Shown here: one piece after another, positions 40,757 to 47,768 of the stretch
Layout: each line of letters begins with the position of its first letter
How positions within the stretch are numbered: the stretch's first letter is position 1
Assembly: GCA_012729555.1 (NCBI GenBank)
Contig: JAAYCX010000011.1
Location: 1 to 64,000, forward strand
Length of the DNA: 64,000 nucleotides
Source: Acidobacteriota bacterium
GTDB taxonomy: Bacteria > Acidobacteriota > UBA6911
Direction: 5' to 3'
Program-made: the position numbers and the translations under genes
Notes under the pieces: model-generated
Database searches by the model: none
The model's input: the letters and a program-made list of their open reading frames with translations, nothing else
Told to the model about the DNA's origin: nothing

Positions 40757-40949
40757 CAGTTCCTGTTCTGCCACCTTGATCGTTCTCCCATAGTATCCGC
40801 GATGGAAGGCAGATTTTCCAAATTCCAAGTAATGATACCAAGAGTTCTGGCACAACAAAACGATGACGTTGAATTTTGCCATGCCCGCTCGGTCGAATAC
40901 CGGGTCGGGGATGCCGGTAGGTTTATGGCGAAACGGCATAGGATTCCTG

Positions 40950-41900
40950 TCAGCCGTCGGCCTTCGCCTGCCGGCGGCCGACCGAACGGTTCGTGGGCCC
41001 GATCTTGCCGGCTTCCTCCTCGAGGAGAGCCCGGAGCCAGCGGCTGCCGGGGTCCTGGTCCTGGTAGCGGTGCCACTGCAGGCAATGGGTCACCGCCGGA
41101 ACGGCGAAAGGCGGGGTGAGGAGCCTGAGCGGGAGGTGATCGGCGCACAGCCGCGCCATGCGGCTCATGACCGTGGCGATCCGGTGGGTTCCCACGACCA
41201 GGCGGCAGGCGACCTCGAAATCCTGCACGATCACCTCGATCTTCCGGATCCCCCCGTAGCGGGTCGAAAACCAGTCCTCGAAGATGGCGGGGGCGTGCCC
41301 GAAATGGACGGAGACGTGGCCCAGCTCCAGAAACCGCTTGCGGCTGAGGCGCTTGCCGACCAGTGGATTGTCGCGCCACACCACGCAGGTGTGGCGGTCT
41401 TCGAACAGCGGCTCCTTCGGGTGTCCGGCCACCGCATGGACCAGCGGCCGGATGACGAAATCGACGGCGCCCTTTTCCAGGCTCCGCTCGATGTTCTCGT
41501 CCAGGCGCACCATTTCAAACGTCAGGCCCGGGGCCTGCCGCGCGGCCTCCTGAAGGGCCGGGGCCAGGAGGACGGCCGTCGCGTAGTCGGAGGCGGCCAG
41601 GCGGAATCTCCGGGTCGAGAGGGCGGGATGGAATTCCGCCCTGGATGCCACGGTGTGCTGGATCTGGAGCAGGCAGTCGCGCACGGGTTCCGCGAGACTT
41701 TCGGCCAGCGGGGTCAACACCATCCTGCGTCCCGCGGGCACCAGCAGGTCGTTGCCGAAGTAGCGCCGCAGGCGGGCCAGGATGATGCTGGTGGCCGGCT
41801 GGCTCAGGTGGAGGCGTTCGCCCGCCCGCGTCACGCTCTTTTCCGACAGGAGCGCGTCGAGCGCCACCAGCAGGCCGGCATCGAACTCGTGAAAATCCAT
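40950..41900 (-). CDS. LysR-family transcriptional regulator
   Basis: A DNA-binding regulator of 316 residues. The N-terminal winged helix-turn-helix (FDAGLLVALDALLSEKSVTRAG, LHLSQPATSIILARLRRYFG) and the LVPAGRRMVLTPLAESLAEP segment are typical of LysR proteins. They place it near the NodD/SyrM-type branch that responds to aromatic ligands. The substrate domain spans about 95-300. GGAGGCGGG precedes ATG 41900, so the in-frame ATG at 41915 is rejected. It is divergent from the ferredoxin/flavoprotein/hydrolase operon, the classic position for a LysR activator of its neighbours. Confidence 0.9.
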   Translation of the reverse strand: MDFHEFDAGLLVALDALLSEKSVTRAGERLHLSQPATSIILARLRRYFGNDLLVPAGRRMVLTPLAESLAEPVRDCLLQIQHTVASRAEFHPALSTRRFRLAASDYATAVLLAPALQEAARQAPGLTFEMVRLDENIERSLEKGAVDFVIRPLVHAVAGHPKEPLFEDRHTCVVWRDNPLVGKRLSRKRFLELGHVSVHFGHAPAIFEDWFSTRYGGIRKIEVIVQDFEVACRLVVGTHRIATVMSRMARLCADHLPLRLLTPPFAVPAVTHCLQWHRYQDQDPGSRWLRALLEEEAGKIGPTNRSVGRRQAKADG

Positions 41901-41918
41901 CCCGCCTCCGAGCATTTA

Positions 41919-41947
41919 ATAATCAAATCCCATTATATCCAAAGGAT
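41919..41947. promoter_or_regulatory. Candidate LysR binding region
   Basis: In the 146-base divergent gap, ATAAT-N8-ATTAT (41919-41936) is directly followed by the 11-bp palindrome ATCC-AAA-GGAT (41937-41947). The stretch is AT-rich compared with the surroundings. It does not show the exact T-N11-A box, so the assignment is tentative. Confidence 0.4.
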
Positions 41948-42046
41948 TCATTTTACAAATAGCGGGATTCCCGGTAGTTTTCCGTAAGGGATCGGGCGGA
42001 TGCGTCGGCCTCCCGGCCCGTGAAACCACTTCGAATCGGAGGCGGT

Positions 42047-42268
42047 ATGAGTGCCCGTATTACCATCGGCCTGGAGGAATGCGTCGGCTGCAAGACCTGC
42101 GTCGAGGCGTGCTTTGTGGACGTGCTGCGCTGGGACGACGCCGCGGAGAAGCCGAGGATCGCCTACGCGGACGACTGCGTCTGGTGCTTCACCTGCGAAC
42201 TCAACTGCCCTGTCCGGTGCATCGCGGTCGAGCCGCACATGCAGCTTCGGCAGGTCCAACCGTATTGA
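42047..42268 (+). CDS. Two-[4Fe-4S] ferredoxin-type protein
   Basis: A 73-residue electron carrier or small subunit. The first cluster ligands are C-x2-C-x2-C-x3-C (ECVGCKTCVEACFVDVL). The second set is C-x2-C-x2-C-x3-C (DDCVWCFTCELNCPVRCI), with an extra cysteine four residues on. The first set lacks the usual Pro after its last Cys. The layout is like the FeS beta subunit partner of AprA/FrdA-type flavoproteins, and indeed such a flavoprotein gene follows after 13 bases. ATG 42047 has GGAGGCGGT in front. It probably feeds electrons to, or takes them from, the FAD of the next protein. Confidence 0.88.
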   Translation: MSARITIGLEECVGCKTCVEACFVDVLRWDDAAEKPRIAYADDCVWCFTCELNCPVRCIAVEPHMQLRQVQPY

Positions 42269-42281
42269 AAGGGAGCGGAGC

Positions 42282-44519
42282 ATGACGGAAACGGCAAGAG
42301 ACCCGGAGACGGCCTGGAGCTCCGATGTCCTCGTGATCGGCGGCGGCTTTGGCGGGCTCGCCGCCGCGATCCGGGTCAAGGAGTTGGCTCCGGACGCGAG
42401 CGTGACGCTCGTGGACAAGCAGACGATCGGCTGGGGGGGGAAGGCGAACAAGGGCGCCGGGGTGCTGTGGGTCCTCGGTCCCGAAGACGATCTCGACGCC
42501 TTCGTCGCCTATCACGTGAACCAGATCGGAATCTTCCTCAACGACCAGGAGCTGCTCCGCGCGATGGCGGCGGAATCGTACGGGGGGGTGAGGAAACTGG
42601 CGGAGTGGGGGGTCAAGGTGATGAAGACCCCTTCGGGGGAGCTGGACCTCAGCCGCCTGCCGTCCGGGTGGTCGCTGGCCGCCGTGGACCTGGACATGAT
42701 GCGGCCGCTGCGGGCGAAGGCCGCCAGGGCAGGGGTGAAGCTCGTCGACAAGACCCACCTGGTCGAACTGCTGAAGGAGGAGGGACGCGTCACCGGCGCC
42801 GCCGGGTTCCGTCTTCTCGACGGCCGCATGGCGGTCTTTGGCGCGAAGGCCACCATCCTCGCCAACGGCGACTGCGATTTCGGCGTCATGCGGATGTGGG
42901 CGAGTGCCACCGGCGACGGGATTGCGGCCGCCTATCACGCGGGCGCCGAAATGCGCAACGCGGAGTTCGGCAATTTCTACGATGTCGTCAACAAGGGCAC
43001 CGGCATCCCGGTCGTTTTCGGTTTCCACCATCTCTACAACGCCCGCGGCGAACAGATCAGTTCCAGGTACATCGAGGGGCCCCAGCCGGACATCCCGGTT
43101 TCGATCATCCTCGGGATGGAGCGTGAGGTCCTTGAGGGGCGCGGGCCCCTCTACGTCGACATGGAGGAGTACGGGAGCTCCATGGGGAACGGCGGAATCT
43201 TCAAATGGCACCGGCCGCACCTCGAGGCGCTGTTCGCGATCGAAGACGCCAAGGCTCGGCAATACGGCGCGCCCCCGGCGAAGCGGGTGGAGGCCTCGCT
43301 CGGTTTCACCGGGGAGCTTTCGCCGGTCAGGGTCGACCATGACATGAGGACGACGGTTCCGGGGCTCTGGGCCATCGGCGACACGAGCTATGCCGGCTCG
43401 GCGTGGGCGGGCGCGACGGAGGCTCCCCCCGGGAGGCTCCGGGGTTCGGGGCTGATGAACGCCCTGCTCGGCGCCCTGAGGGCGGCCCCCTCGGTGTCCG
43501 GCTCCCTGGCGGGGACGGCGCTCCCGTCGGCGGACCCTGCGGACGTGGCGCGCATCGAGGAGTCGATCTTCGCGCCGCTTCACCGGGAGGGAGGCGCCCG
43601 GGCGGAGGATGCCATCCGGGCCGTACAGGAGGTGGTGATCCCGGTCAGGTACAGCATGCGCCGGAACCGCGAGAGGCTCGAGGAGGCCCTGGACAGGATC
43701 GCGGCCGTCCAGGCCCGGCTGCCCGGGCTCGGCGCCAGGGACCCGCACGAGCTGGGCCGGTGCCATGAAGCCCGCGCCATTGCCCTGTGCGCCGAGATCG
43801 GGTTCCGCGCCGCCCTGGCGCGGACCGAAAGCCGGGGGTGGCATTACCGGGAGGACCATCCCCGGCGCGACGACGCGAACTGGCTCCGGTGGGTGATCGT
43901 GAAAAAGGGGGGGGACGGAATGGTCGTCGACACCGAGGCCGTCCCCGTGGAGCGCTTCAGGATCCAGCCCGCTCCGGCCGTGCCCGACGCGGTGGTCGAT
44001 CACGGCGAGCTGGTGGGCGTCACCCCCGAGATGATCGACTGGTGGTGGGTCAACATGGAGAAGGGCTACCCCCTGTGGGAACCGGAGGCCCACAAATCGT
44101 TCGTGTGGGAGGTGCCGCCCCCCGCGGGCGGCTACCTGGGCGCCATCCAGGTAGCGGAGGAAAAGATGGGCCCCCTGCCGCCGATGAAGATCCGGATCCG
44201 GTGGGACGACCCGGACCGCTGTCCCATCCGGCCGAGGTACGAACACGCGATCGTCGCTTCGGGAATCGATCCCGATGGGAACGTGGGAGCCATGATCCTG
44301 CACGAGTGGGAAGCCAGTCCCCGCGGGACCCGGATGCGGTCGACGATGCGCTTTTTCGGCCCCGTCCCTCCCAGGCTGCCGGAGATCTGGAAAGCGCACG
44401 ACCGGTCGGAAGTATCGACGTTTCCGGAATTCCTCCCCGATCTTTACCGATTGTGGCAGAGGGTCGAGGACCCGGCCATCAACAGGCAGTGTTCGCTGGC
44501 AAGGAAGCTTAAAAAATGA
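42282..44519 (+). CDS. AprA/FrdA-like flavoprotein fused to a PhlG-like hydrolase domain
   Basis: A 745-residue two-part protein. Residues about 1-565 form an FAD-dependent oxidoreductase of the fumarate reductase/adenylylsulfate reductase type. It has the dinucleotide motif DVLVIGGGFGGLAAAIRVKE, the substrate-side WGGKANKGAGVLW, the FAD site GLWAIGDTSYAGSAWAGATE and the C-terminal RGWHYREDHPRRDDANW. Residues about 575-745 resemble the zinc-dependent C-C hydrolase PhlG (2,4-diacetylphloroglucinol hydrolase). Seen there are GVTPEMIDWWWVNM, LWEPEAHKSF (probable metal His), RYEHAIVAS and LHEWEASPRGTRMRS. The fused domain is shorter than PhlG (about 290). AAAGGGAGCGGAG precedes ATG 42282. The 3' end overlaps the free-standing PhlG-like gene by four bases, and the ferredoxin gene lies just upstream. 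Reaction and substrate are unknown; coupling reduction to hydrolytic release of an acyl group is inference. Confidence 0.82.
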   Translation: MTETARDPETAWSSDVLVIGGGFGGLAAAIRVKELAPDASVTLVDKQTIGWGGKANKGAGVLWVLGPEDDLDAFVAYHVNQIGIFLNDQELLRAMAAESYGGVRKLAEWGVKVMKTPSGELDLSRLPSGWSLAAVDLDMMRPLRAKAARAGVKLVDKTHLVELLKEEGRVTGAAGFRLLDGRMAVFGAKATILANGDCDFGVMRMWASATGDGIAAAYHAGAEMRNAEFGNFYDVVNKGTGIPVVFGFHHLYNARGEQISSRYIEGPQPDIPVSIILGMEREVLEGRGPLYVDMEEYGSSMGNGGIFKWHRPHLEALFAIEDAKARQYGAPPAKRVEASLGFTGELSPVRVDHDMRTTVPGLWAIGDTSYAGSAWAGATEAPPGRLRGSGLMNALLGALRAAPSVSGSLAGTALPSADPADVARIEESIFAPLHREGGARAEDAIRAVQEVVIPVRYSMRRNRERLEEALDRIAAVQARLPGLGARDPHELGRCHEARAIALCAEIGFRAALARTESRGWHYREDHPRRDDANWLRWVIVKKGGDGMVVDTEAVPVERFRIQPAPAVPDAVVDHGELVGVTPEMIDWWWVNMEKGYPLWEPEAHKSFVWEVPPPAGGYLGAIQVAEEKMGPLPPMKIRIRWDDPDRCPIRPRYEHAIVASGIDPDGNVGAMILHEWEASPRGTRMRSTMRFFGPVPPRLPEIWKAHDRSEVSTFPEFLPDLYRLWQRVEDPAINRQCSLARKLKK

Positions 44520-45427
44520 CCGACGACAGAACCCGACCCGAAGGGCAGCACCCCCGGACCGATGCCCGGAGCCGGGCCGAGAGCCGGGCCAGGGCCGCGC
44601 TCCCCCCGCTCACGCCGGAGGAGGAGGCGCGTCCCTTCGCCAAATACTTCTACGAAGAGATGAAGCCGTGCGACCCGGCCCACTACGCGCTGATGGACCG
44701 GCCCGTGGACCCCGCCCGCGCCTTCGGCCCCGGGGAGATCAACCGGCTGCTGGACGTCGGGAGGCTGGAAACCGAAGAGGTGGAGACCGGCTGGTGCCTG
44801 CTGCCCGACGGCGTCGGCTTCGTCGCCAACCGGATGTTCCACCCCGGGGTGACGGCCGACATGATCGACTGGTGGTTCGCCTGGCACCCGCTCGAAGACC
44901 TGCGCTACCGCATCTGGTACCCGCCCGGGCACGCCGGCGTCGCGCTCGAGCGCGCCGACCGGGCGCGGATCCTCGATCCCGGCATCCCCAACCGGGAGAA
45001 GAACTGGGGGGTGACGCACCACGTGACGGAAAACTGCGGCTGCGGCATGGAGTCGATCGACATCGGCTTCCGCTCCCCGGCGGACATGGGCTTCGACATG
45101 GAGCGCTTCCACAGGGTGGCTGCGACCTTCGCCGGAGGGGAGGGGTGGTCGGTCCCGGTCGACGCCGGGGAGGACGCCGTCGCGGCGCCCGCCATCATGT
45201 GCCACGTATTCTACGAGGTCCCCGGCGGCCTGGTGCAGCGCACCCGCTTCTGGATGGGGTGCCGGTTTACGGGGCCGGGCAGGGCGCAGTCGTGCCTCCC
45301 GCCGGGCGTCGCCGTCCCCGCGGCGCCCGTCCAGGGCCTGGCCCGGCACAACGTGCGGGAGTTCACGCGCCTGGGCGACCTCCTGCCCCGCATCTACCGG
45401 GAACTGGGCCCTGGCCTGGAATGCTGA
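44516..45427 (+). CDS. PhlG-like (DAPG hydrolase family) protein
   Basis: A 303-residue protein matching the size of PhlG, a Zn-dependent beta-diketone hydrolase that removes an acetyl group from 2,4-diacetylphloroglucinol. The best family segments are HPGVTADMIDWWFAWHPLED followed by LRYRIWYPPGHAGV (first metal His), NWGVTHHVTENCGCG, and IMCHVFYEVPGGLVQRTRFWMG, whose H-x3-E pattern parallels that in the fused domain of the gene before. The first 35 residues are polar and probably disordered. It overlaps the flavoprotein gene by four bases (ATGA), so the two are coproduced. Catalytic residues are proposed by pattern, not by alignment. The substrate may be a different acylated phenol or 1,3-diketone. 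Confidence 0.8.
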   Translation: MTDDRTRPEGQHPRTDARSRAESRARAALPPLTPEEEARPFAKYFYEEMKPCDPAHYALMDRPVDPARAFGPGEINRLLDVGRLETEEVETGWCLLPDGVGFVANRMFHPGVTADMIDWWFAWHPLEDLRYRIWYPPGHAGVALERADRARILDPGIPNREKNWGVTHHVTENCGCGMESIDIGFRSPADMGFDMERFHRVAATFAGGEGWSVPVDAGEDAVAAPAIMCHVFYEVPGGLVQRTRFWMGCRFTGPGRAQSCLPPGVAVPAAPVQGLARHNVREFTRLGDLLPRIYRELGPGLEC

Positions 45428-45529
45428 GCGCGCCGCGCGGCGGCCGTGATATAGTGGCTCCCCTGGCGGTGCGACGGCGCGAACGATGTGAGAATTTCTT
45501 CAGGAACCTTTTTTAAGGAGAACTACGGA

Positions 45530-46465
45530 ATGATACGAACGGTACAGTGCTTTCTGGCTTTGGCTTTCATCGCCGGCGGGGGGATCGTTTCCGCCCACGC
45601 GCAATCGGCCTGCACCCGCGACAGCCTCAAGGGAGTGATCGGGCAGTATTTCAGCGCCCTCGAGGCGCGCGATCCCTCGGGCCTCCCGCTCGCCCCCAAG
45701 GTCAAATTCACCGAAAACGGCGTCGAGATGCCCGTGGGGGAAGGTTTCTGGAAAACCGCGGGAAAGGTGCTGCTCAAGCGGGACCTCGTCGACACCCGGA
45801 AGTGCGGCACCCATTCCAATGTCGTGATCGAGGAAAAATACACCGCTCCCAAGACGGCGGCGCCGGCTTCGAAATCCCCCTTCGCCGGCCTGGCGGCGAA
45901 ACCGCCCGCCGACGGCACCATCCGGCCGATCCTGTACGGGGTCCGGCTCAAGGTCGAAAATCAGCGGATCACGGAGATCGAGACCTTCGTCGCCCGGGAA
46001 ACCGAGTTTGCGTTCAACGCCGCCGTCGTGCTCGAGACCAGGGACCAGGACTGGGAAAGCATCATCCCGGAAGAGCAGCGGAGCAGCCGGCTGGCCATGA
46101 TCGCGGCCGCGGATGATTACTTCGACATGTTCGCCGAGAAGCCCGAGGTGCGCACCCCGTTTGCCCAGGTGTGCGACCGCTGGGAAAACGGCTTCTACAC
46201 CACCCGGGGAGGGGGGGAGATGGGGGGCGTCAAGATGACGGCCCACGACTGCTCCCCGAAGGGACTGGTGATCACCAACCACGGGCCCCGGCGTTTCCTG
46301 GTGGACCTCGAGGCGGGGACCGTCGTCGCCTACGTGCATTTCGCCGGCAGCCTCCCCGATTTCCACGTGTTCCGGATGCGCGGCGGCAAGGTGGACCTGA
46401 TCCAGGCAGTCATCGGCGCCGGCGCCAAATCGATGGGCTGGCCCGACGAACCGGTCTGCAAATAG
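45530..46465 (+). CDS. Secreted protein of unknown function
   Basis: An exported protein of 311 residues. AAGGAG lies nine bases before ATG 45530; an upstream in-frame GTG at 45488 is less likely. The signal peptide ends at about residue 24 (VSAHAQ). The mature part begins SACTRDSLKGVIGQYFSALEARDPSGLPLA, which recalls SnoaL/NTF2-like helices. It has DTRKCGTHSNVVIEE, a central DYFDMFAEKPEVRTPFAQVC and a final AYVHFAGSLPDFHVFRMRGG. Two cysteine pairs could form disulfides. I recall similar secreted proteins (DUF8021-like) in fungi and some bacteria, but cannot confirm it. It follows the PhlG-like gene by 100 bases on the same strand and may belong to that locus. Confidence 0.72.
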   Translation: MIRTVQCFLALAFIAGGGIVSAHAQSACTRDSLKGVIGQYFSALEARDPSGLPLAPKVKFTENGVEMPVGEGFWKTAGKVLLKRDLVDTRKCGTHSNVVIEEKYTAPKTAAPASKSPFAGLAAKPPADGTIRPILYGVRLKVENQRITEIETFVARETEFAFNAAVVLETRDQDWESIIPEEQRSSRLAMIAAADDYFDMFAEKPEVRTPFAQVCDRWENGFYTTRGGGEMGGVKMTAHDCSPKGLVITNHGPRRFLVDLEAGTVVAYVHFAGSLPDFHVFRMRGGKVDLIQAVIGAGAKSMGWPDEPVCK

Positions 46466-46499
46466 CCGGACGGACGGATCCCGGGGATGTCGAAGGGAG

Positions 46500-47768
46500 T
46501 CAGGGGTCCTGGGCGGTGAGGGTGTATTCGATGACGAGGGAGGTGGAGCCCCCGCTCAGGGCGCCGAAATCGGTCACCTCCAGGGTGTAGCGAAGCGGTT
46601 GGTCGGTCACGCTCTCGCTCCCGATCCCGGTGACGAAATCGCGCGCGGTTTCCTCGAGTGTCACCGGCGCCGACGCCCGTTCGGTGTCCACGCCCAGGCG
46701 CAGCCCAGCGGGGAAGGCACCGCCGGCGATGCGGACCTGGATCTTGTTGGGGCTGTCAGGCCCGGCCGCCGAGGACCAGTTCATGCTCGAGGAGGCGTCG
46801 CTCACCGCAACCTGTCCCTGTCCGGCGGCGACGATGGCCGGGCCGATCGCCAGGGCGACGTCGTTGCGGACCGAGAGGGCCGTCCGCGGGGCGGGGTAGC
46901 GGACGATGACGACGCCCGATCCCCCGGACCCGCCGGCCGCGCCGCCGCCGGCTCCGCCGCCGCCCCCCCCGGTATAGGGAAGGGCGGGCACTCCCGGCGC
47001 GCCGGAAGGACCGCCGTCCCCTCCCCCGTGGTTTCCCGCTCCGGGAGCGTAGGTCAGTCCGGCTCCGCCTCCTCCGCCCCCGGCGAACCAGCCGCCGTTC
47101 AGATGAGCAAACCGGGGGAGGTGCAGGCCGGCTCCGCCCTCTCCCGCGGCCGCGGCCAGGGCGTCGCCTCCCGCACCCGCGCCCCCTCCACCCCCGCCTC
47201 CCCTGCCGGAGAAGCCGGAGCCGCCGTCGCAACCGGCCGAACCCGCGCCGCCCGGGATCGTGTTGGCGCCGTTGGTCGCGCCCCCGCCCCCGCCGCTCGC
47301 CCCCGGGAGGCCGCCCATGTTGCCGCTGCCCCCGCCCCCGCCCCCCCGGGCGACGAGCGGGCCGAAGGCCGATTCGCGGCCGCTCCCGCCCACGGCGTTC
47401 CCCGCTCCCCCCTGGCCCCCGGAGCCCACGGTGACGGTGACGGGTCCGGAGGTTTCGACGGAGGGTTCGTAAATCACCTCGCCCCCGCCGCCCCCGCCCC
47501 CGGCGCGCCGGGCGTTGTTGGAGCCGCCCCCGCCCCCGCCCGCGGCCACTATCAGGACTTCGACCCTGACGACGCCCGCGGCCGGGACAAAGGTGCCGCC
47601 CGAGGTGAAGGTGTGAACGACCTGGTCCCCCTCATAAGTGATGACGCCACCCGATTCACCCGCCGCGAACAGGGCGGCCGCCGATGCGAGGATCCCGAGC
47701 GGGACAAGGAGGCGCGCGAAAATCCCGTTCCGTCCGGAACGTCCTTGGGCCCCGGTTTCAGCGCGCAT
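46500..47768 (-). CDS. Glycine-rich exported protein with pilin-like C-terminal domain
   Basis: A protein of 422 residues. After an N-terminal signal segment (about 15-36) comes VHTFTSGGTFVPAAGVVRVE, the entry to a glycine-rich domain. Residues about 75-295 are dominated by runs of Gly with Ala, Ser and Asn, forming a low-complexity fibre-like region. The last 125 residues are different: SMNWSSAAGPDSPNKIQVRI, FPAGLRLGVDTERA, FVTGIGSESVTDQPLRYTLE, SGGSTSLVIEYTLTAQDP. They match the small subunit gene at 51355-51921 in order and spacing. The ATG overlaps the preceding large gene by 11 bases. In a chaperone-usher-like reading this would be a tip or adhesin subunit, but that role is inference. 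Confidence 0.75.
   Translation of the reverse strand: MRAETGAQGRSGRNGIFARLLVPLGILASAAALFAAGESGGVITYEGDQVVHTFTSGGTFVPAAGVVRVEVLIVAAGGGGGGSNNARRAGGGGGGGEVIYEPSVETSGPVTVTVGSGGQGGAGNAVGGSGRESAFGPLVARGGGGGGSGNMGGLPGASGGGGGATNGANTIPGGAGSAGCDGGSGFSGRGGGGGGGAGAGGDALAAAAGEGGAGLHLPRFAHLNGGWFAGGGGGGAGLTYAPGAGNHGGGDGGPSGAPGVPALPYTGGGGGGAGGGAAGGSGGSGVVIVRYPAPRTALSVRNDVALAIGPAIVAAGQGQVAVSDASSSMNWSSAAGPDSPNKIQVRIAGGAFPAGLRLGVDTERASAPVTLEETARDFVTGIGSESVTDQPLRYTLEVTDFGALSGGSTSLVIEYTLTAQDP

Noticed and set aside
40757-40939. N-terminal extension of the DUF433 gene to 40939
   Set aside because: The extra residues show no similarity to the family; starts at 40756 or 40774 fit better.
46900-47560. Low-complexity GC repeats as a recombination hot spot or repeat array
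   Set aside because: They are the codons of the glycine-rich domain, in frame throughout; no precise tandem unit is visible.
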